Shown here in pieces: positions 55,488-59,410 of a stretch of 59,410 nt of DNA (positions within the stretch are counted from its first letter, which is position 1; each line of letters begins with the position of its first letter). The notes beneath the pieces were generated by a model, which made no database searches, was not told the origin of the DNA, and saw only the letters and a program-made list of their open reading frames with translations. The DNA comes from Nocardiopsis sp. MG754419 (GTDB lineage: Bacteria > Actinomycetota > Actinomycetes > Streptosporangiales > Streptosporangiaceae). Location: NCBI RefSeq assembly GCF_018207095.1, contig NZ_QOCZ01000012.1, positions 1 to 59,410 of the forward strand, written 5' to 3'. The position numbers were made by a program, and so were the translations under genes.

Positions 55488-56774
55488 TCACAGGACGGCG
55501 ACCTCCTCGGGGCGCGGCAGCGCACGCATCGTCGGGCCCAGAGTGAACAGGGCGGCCAACGCGGACACCACGGCCATCATCAGGAACACCAGAGTGGGGC
55601 CGGCCAGGTCGAAGACCACCCCGATGCCGACGATGCCGACCGGCTGGGACAACAGCGCCATGAACGTCACCGCCCCCAGCGCCCTCCCCTGGAAGCGGTC
55701 CGGGACCGCGGAGGCCACGTAGGCGAAGAACACGGCGTTGACGCAGGGGACCGCCGCGAACACGACCGCCACGATCAACCCGAGCGCGAGCACACCGGGA
55801 GCGGCGACCAGGGCGAGCGCGCACACCGGTGCCGCCCAGGCCGTGAACAGGAAGATCCGGGAGGGGCTCACGGTGCGCACCACGGGCCCCGCGGCCAGCG
55901 CGCCGAGCAGCCCGCCGGTGCCGGCCAGCGACACGGTCACCCCGACCACGAGGTTGGAGGCGCCGCGTTCGTCCGCCGTGGCGATGAGCGCGAGGAACAC
56001 ACCCGTCTGGGTGAAGGCGATGTTGAACCCGACGATCCAGCACATCATCGGACGCAGGATCGGGTGCCCCGCCAACAGCGCGAACCCGGTCATGGACGCA
56101 CGCAGGGTCCAGGGTTCACCACTCTCGCATCGCGGGGCCTGCATGGGTCGGCGGATGCGCAGGATCAACACCGTGGACAGCAGGTAGCACACGGCCTCCG
56201 CCAGGAAGGGGAAGGCGCGTCCCAGCCCGAAGAGCGCCCCGGCGACGGGGGCGCCGAGCGCGGTGGTGCTGAAGAAGCGGATCTGGTTCTGCGCCGAGGC
56301 CACGGCGATCTGTGAGGCCGGCACGAGCTGTTTGATCGCGGCCATGGCCACCGGGTTGGAGATGCCCATCAGGGCCGAGGAGGTGACCGCCACCCCGATG
56401 ATGAGCGACACGTCGGCCTCGCCCCGCAACAGGATCGTGGCGAAGGTGACGAGCAGGAGGAGCCGGCCGAGGTCGCAGACGAGCAGGATGGCCCGGCGGT
56501 CGGCGCGGTCGGCGAGGGCTCCCCCGATCACGGCCGTGATCATGGTGGTGGCGACCTGCGCGGCCCCGATGATCCCCGCCTGGGAGGCCGATCCGACCAG
56601 GAGAAGGATGAGGAGGGGGTAGGCGACCTCGCCGCTCTCCTTGCCCAGCCCCGCGAAGAAGCGGCTGGTCCACAGGGCCTGGAAGTCCTGGTTGCGGATG
56701 AGCGGAGCGGGCTCCGTCTCCCCCCGCCCCGGCGATCGCGGGTGTGGGTACGGCTGTGGCCGTTCCGAGGTCAT
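55488..56774 (-). CDS. MFS transporter (EntS/MFS_3-like exporter)
   Basis: 428 residues from ATG 56774, with about 12 membrane helices. The cytoplasmic loop between helices 2 and 3 reads GGALADRADRRAILLV, the motif A of drug exporters. The family includes enterobactin and macrolide exporters, so an exported small molecule is likely but unnamed. The leader upstream contains a possible 18-codon ORF and a hairpin (see 56872-56928), suggesting regulated expression. Confidence 0.88.
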   Translation of the reverse strand: MTSERPQPYPHPRSPGRGETEPAPLIRNQDFQALWTSRFFAGLGKESGEVAYPLLILLLVGSASQAGIIGAAQVATTMITAVIGGALADRADRRAILLVCDLGRLLLLVTFATILLRGEADVSLIIGVAVTSSALMGISNPVAMAAIKQLVPASQIAVASAQNQIRFFSTTALGAPVAGALFGLGRAFPFLAEAVCYLLSTVLILRIRRPMQAPRCESGEPWTLRASMTGFALLAGHPILRPMMCWIVGFNIAFTQTGVFLALIATADERGASNLVVGVTVSLAGTGGLLGALAAGPVVRTVSPSRIFLFTAWAAPVCALALVAAPGVLALGLIVAVVFAAVPCVNAVFFAYVASAVPDRFQGRALGAVTFMALLSQPVGIVGIGVVFDLAGPTLVFLMMAVVSALAALFTLGPTMRALPRPEEVAVL

Positions 56775-56871
56775 GGTGTGCGACTTCCCGTGCTGATCCC
56801 GTCGGGCGCCGGAGTGCCCCGCTGCCACCGACGGCGTCGAGCGCCCGAGATGCGCGGCCGGTTCGGGGCGG

Positions 56872-56928
56872 TCAGTGGTGGAGTTCGGGGTACACGAGAG
56901 AAGGTCGTGCGAGGGGTGGGATGTTCAT
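56872..56928 (-). CDS. Possible leaderless leader peptide
   Basis: 18 codons, MNIPPLARPSLVYPELHH, then TGA. The -10-like CATAAT (minus strand, 56940 to 56935) ends exactly 6 nt before the ATG, so the mRNA would begin at the start codon. About 100 nt further on, a TCGGGCGC / GCGCCCGA stem lies just before the MFS gene. The layout suits an attenuation leader for an exporter. Short and unproven. Confidence 0.35.
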   Translation of the reverse strand: MNIPPLARPSLVYPELHH

Positions 56929-57236
56929 GTCGCCATTATGCGCGTGTTGTGGGCATTGGCGAGTTTCTGAGACTGAATGTGACGCTTGTTGAAGGAAGTG
57001 GCCACAAGTGGACCTTTGTGCACGTGCAGGCGTCGGTGCGCCGTGCGTCCTTCGCCTCTGGCGGTGGTGACTCGGCGGGCGCCGAGCAGGACCCGAGCAC
57101 ACGGTCACGTCCACCGTCGAGGGTGCCGGCCGCCCGCCGGCCGGGAGCGCCGCGCGGACGGCGCCGTTTCGGGGGACCCGTGGTCGCCGGGACCGGCGCG
57201 TCCACGGCCTGGTGTCGGGCCGGCCCCGGCGATCGT
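56929..57236. other. Intergenic region between the two MFS genes
   Basis: Holds the presumed leaderless promoter for the 55488-56774 transcript and the 3' end of the upstream MFS gene. I see no further gene; open frames here have unlikely composition. Confidence 0.4.
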
Positions 57237-58514
57237 TCAGTCGTGGAGCAGCTCGGACCTGCGTCGCCGCGGGTGCCTGCCCTGCGCCGCGGCCTCGATG
57301 GTCCACGGGGTGCGTTCGACGTAGGCGACGACGACCGCCACCACGAGCGAGCCCCCGGCGATGACGACGTAGGACGCGGTCCACCCACCCGTGAGCTCGC
57401 CCAGCAGCCCGAACAACAGCGGGCCGCCCAGGGCGATGCCGCTGCCGGCGCCCTGCACGAAACCGGACAGGGCCGCGGCGCCCTGCGGGGTGGCGCTGCG
57501 GGCGTTGATCATGGTCATGGTGACCACGAACAGGCTGGTGCCCAGCCCGAGGAAGAGCACCCACACGACGGCGAGTTGCGGTGCCAGTGCCACGCCCAGA
57601 TAGCCGATCCCGTAGCCGGACAGCCCCAGGACGACGATCGGGAAGGTGTTGGCCGCCCGCAACGTGACCGCGGGCGCGACCAGACCGAACAGCAGGCTGG
57701 TGCCGACCATGAGGGAGACCATGCCGCCGGCCGCGGCGGGGCTGTGCCCGGCGTCGCTGAGGAGCGCGGGCAACCAGGTGAAGAGCGTGAAGACGTTCCA
57801 GGTGACCATGCCGAAGAGCAGCGCCATCCGCCAGGCCATGCCGACGGTGCGGATGGGGCGGGCCAGGGGGCGTTGGATCGCGGCGGCGCCGACCGGTGCG
57901 GCGACGGTGCCGCGGACCCGCCACTGCACGGTCCACAGGACCGCGGCGACCAGGGCGATGCCGGCCCAGGCGCCCAGTGCGACGCGCCATCCGGCGACCT
58001 CCGCGAGGGGGATCGCGACCAGCGGGGGGAAGAGCGCGCCGAGGTGGATCGCGACCATCTGGACGGTGCTCAACGCGGCGAGCCGATCGGGGAAGTACTG
58101 CTTGATCAGCGGCGGCAGCACGACGTTGCCGAGGGCGGCGCCGGTGAGGGCGACACCGGTGAGCGCCAGCAGGGTGCCCGTGTCCGGGGCGAAGGCCCGT
58201 AGGACCTGGCCCACGCCGGTGAGCAGCATGCTCAGGGCGGCCGTGGCCTCGGCGCCGAGGCGGCGCATGACGGCCGGGGTGATGAGCCCGAAGATCGCGA
58301 AGGCGACCAGAGGCAGGGTGCCGAAGACACCGACGACGGTGGCGGTGAATCCGAACGCGTCCCCCACGGTCGTGAGCAGTGGGGACAGCGAGGTGACGAC
58401 GAGGCGTAGGTTGAGCGCCGCGCAGACGATGGCGACCAGGGCCAGGACACGGCCCCGGGTCGCGGGGCGTACCGACGGTCGGTCGGTGACGGCCGTGGGG
58501 GAGGAAGGTCTCAT
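57237..58514 (-). CDS. MFS transporter, CynX/NimT-like
   Basis: 425 residues, 12 predicted helices. The N-terminal segment NLRLVVTSLSPLL and FGFTATVVGVFGTLPLVAFA resemble the CynX/NimT (cyanate / 2-nitroimidazole) branch. It is divergent from an Lrp/AsnC regulator 188 bp away, so that regulator may control it. Substrate unknown; the branch is mostly exporters or anion transporters. Confidence 0.88.
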   Translation of the reverse strand: MRPSSPTAVTDRPSVRPATRGRVLALVAIVCAALNLRLVVTSLSPLLTTVGDAFGFTATVVGVFGTLPLVAFAIFGLITPAVMRRLGAEATAALSMLLTGVGQVLRAFAPDTGTLLALTGVALTGAALGNVVLPPLIKQYFPDRLAALSTVQMVAIHLGALFPPLVAIPLAEVAGWRVALGAWAGIALVAAVLWTVQWRVRGTVAAPVGAAAIQRPLARPIRTVGMAWRMALLFGMVTWNVFTLFTWLPALLSDAGHSPAAAGGMVSLMVGTSLLFGLVAPAVTLRAANTFPIVVLGLSGYGIGYLGVALAPQLAVVWVLFLGLGTSLFVVTMTMINARSATPQGAAALSGFVQGAGSGIALGGPLLFGLLGELTGGWTASYVVIAGGSLVVAVVVAYVERTPWTIEAAAQGRHPRRRRSELLHD

Positions 58515-58672
58515 GGTGGCGGGACATCCCTTGGAGTGCGGTGGTGCGCCGTTGCACCGGAGCGGGGCCGAGCGGCGGGCGACGCTGCCTACCGGATGAG
58601 GGTCTCTCCCCGGCGAGCCAAATACGACCTTTTCGCTCAGATGTTACGCATATTCCGGAGTCGAACTCAACA

Positions 58673-58691
58673 ACCCGTATTAAGTACGGGT
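58673..58691. promoter_or_regulatory. Candidate Lrp/AsnC operator over the -10 region
   Basis: ACCCGTA-N5-TACGGGT, a perfect 7-bp inverted repeat. Its last base is the first base of TAAACT (58691-58696), a strong -10 that ends 6 nt before the regulator ATG. Binding there would block transcription: probable autoregulation. Confidence 0.55.
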
Positions 58692-58702
58692 AAACTCCGC
58701 TC

Positions 58703-59182
58703 ATGGCTGATCTTGATGAACTAGATACGGCGATTCTGGCCGAACTCCAGTCGGACGCACGGAAAACCAACCGCGACGTGGCCGCAGCGGTGGGCGCATC
58801 GCCCACGACGACCCTGGATCGCACCCGATCGCTGCGAGAAAAGGGTGTGATTCGTGGCTCACTGCTGGACGTGGACCTGGAGGCGATCGGCCGCCCGGTG
58901 CAGGCGCTCATCACCGTGAGCGTCGTGAAACCCTCACGTCACAACATCGAGGCGTTCCGCGACTGGGTCCGCGCCCTGCCGGACACGTTGTCGGTGTTCG
59001 TGACCTCGGGCAACGAGGACTTCCTGGTACACGTGGCCCTGCCGGACAACAACAGCCTGTACGCCTTCGTGGTGGACAAGCTCACCGAACGCCCCGAGGT
59101 CGCCGACGTGCGCGCCTCGATCGTGTACGAACACCTGCACAACCACCACATCGCCCCCACGAACGCCCGCCACCGCCCCTGA
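58703..59182 (+). CDS. Lrp/AsnC-family transcriptional regulator
   Basis: 159 residues. N-terminal AsnC-type helix-turn-helix (LDELDTAILAELQSDARKTNRDVAAAVGASPTTT region, about 3-50), then the RAM effector domain (about 65-145) with LPDTLSVFVTSGNEDFLVHVALPD. Probably binds an amino acid and forms an octamer. ATG without a ribosome site; TAAACT 6 nt upstream implies a leaderless mRNA. Likely controls itself and perhaps the divergent MFS gene. Positions 59183-59410 hold no gene I can support. Confidence 0.92.
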   Translation: MADLDELDTAILAELQSDARKTNRDVAAAVGASPTTTLDRTRSLREKGVIRGSLLDVDLEAIGRPVQALITVSVVKPSRHNIEAFRDWVRALPDTLSVFVTSGNEDFLVHVALPDNNSLYAFVVDKLTERPEVADVRASIVYEHLHNHHIAPTNARHRP

Positions 59183-59410
59183 ACCGCGGCGACGGCCGAC
59201 CCACCGGCGCCACGAGCGCCCGCACCGTCTCGCCCCACCACGAACCCCGGGCCAGACCCGAGCGCCCACCGGGGCACCACTCCCCCGGCACCCGGCGACG
59301 CGCCGACGAGTGACGGGTCGGCCCACCGCGCCGACCACGGCGCACCGGAGTCCGCCGCCGGCCCCGTGACCACGGGCCGGCCGGACCCGCGGCCCCGCGC
59401 CCCCGGGAGC

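Overview
The window is about 59 kb of very high-GC actinomycete chromosome. G/C-ending codons, frequent GTG starts, ATGA/GTGA start-stop overlaps, a SURF1/DUF3817 pair, a SigK/RskA pair and PhoP-type 11-nt PHO boxes all point to Actinobacteria. The gene content would fit a Nocardiopsis/Streptosporangiales-type organism, but that placement is inference, because no rRNA gene is present. I see no prophage, transposon, CRISPR array, tRNA or rRNA; this is mostly ordinary chromosomal backbone with some accessory islands.

Layout. 0.2-4.7 kb: purQ, a Q-rich membrane-anchored protein, purL, and two small proteins. 4.8-12.2 kb (minus strand): a compact osmoprotection operon, betB-betA-ATPase-double permease-binding lipoprotein, joining choline oxidation to glycine betaine with a ProVWX/OpuA-type importer. 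12.5-18.3 kb: small accessory genes (class II aldolase-like protein lacking metal ligands, an unknown small-protein pair, VOC, alpha/beta hydrolase lacking its nucleophile, DinB/DUF664, an orphan antitoxin-like protein), a cluster of hairpins that looks like a 6C RNA, and SURF1/DUF3817. 18.6-23.2 kb: a membrane glycosyltransferase divergent from a WbqC / PIG-L deacetylase / NAD-epimerase operon, probably for a surface glycan.

23.4-30.8 kb: a DUF202 pair, thioredoxin, and a phosphate-uptake cluster in the order pstB - atypical response regulator - pstS - pstC - pstA, with PHO boxes before pstB and before pstS, then an EF-hand protein. 31-38.2 kb: a degenerate metallo-beta-lactamase-fold protein, a LysR regulator, a spermidine synthase-like protein, DoxX, hisE-hisG, an SDR and a methyltransferase. 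38.2-39.06 kb is a long regulatory intergenic region (CRP-like site, two near-identical palindromes, a 27-bp direct repeat) before a fusion of a cap-less OtsB-like HAD domain with a GH15 trehalase/glucoamylase.

41.5-50.5 kb: an AlkZ-type protein, an unknown 523-residue protein, a DedA-like membrane protein, lpdA, a lipoprotein, mug and an OmpA-domain lipoprotein. 50.8-55.4 kb: fasciclin lipoprotein - membrane molybdopterin oxidoreductase - fasciclin lipoprotein - sigK - anti-sigma factor. This unit resembles the SigK/RskA regulon of Mycobacterium tuberculosis, which includes MPT70/MPT83. 55.5-59.2 kb: two MFS exporters, the first preceded by a probable leaderless 18-codon leader ORF, and an Lrp/AsnC regulator with an operator-like palindrome lying on its own -10 region.

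Most promising for follow-up: the SigK-fasciclin-molybdoenzyme unit, the structured RNA at 16.8 kb, the OtsB-GH15 fusion with its regulatory region, the pseudo-receiver regulator inside the pst cluster, and the leader ORF before the 55.5 kb exporter.
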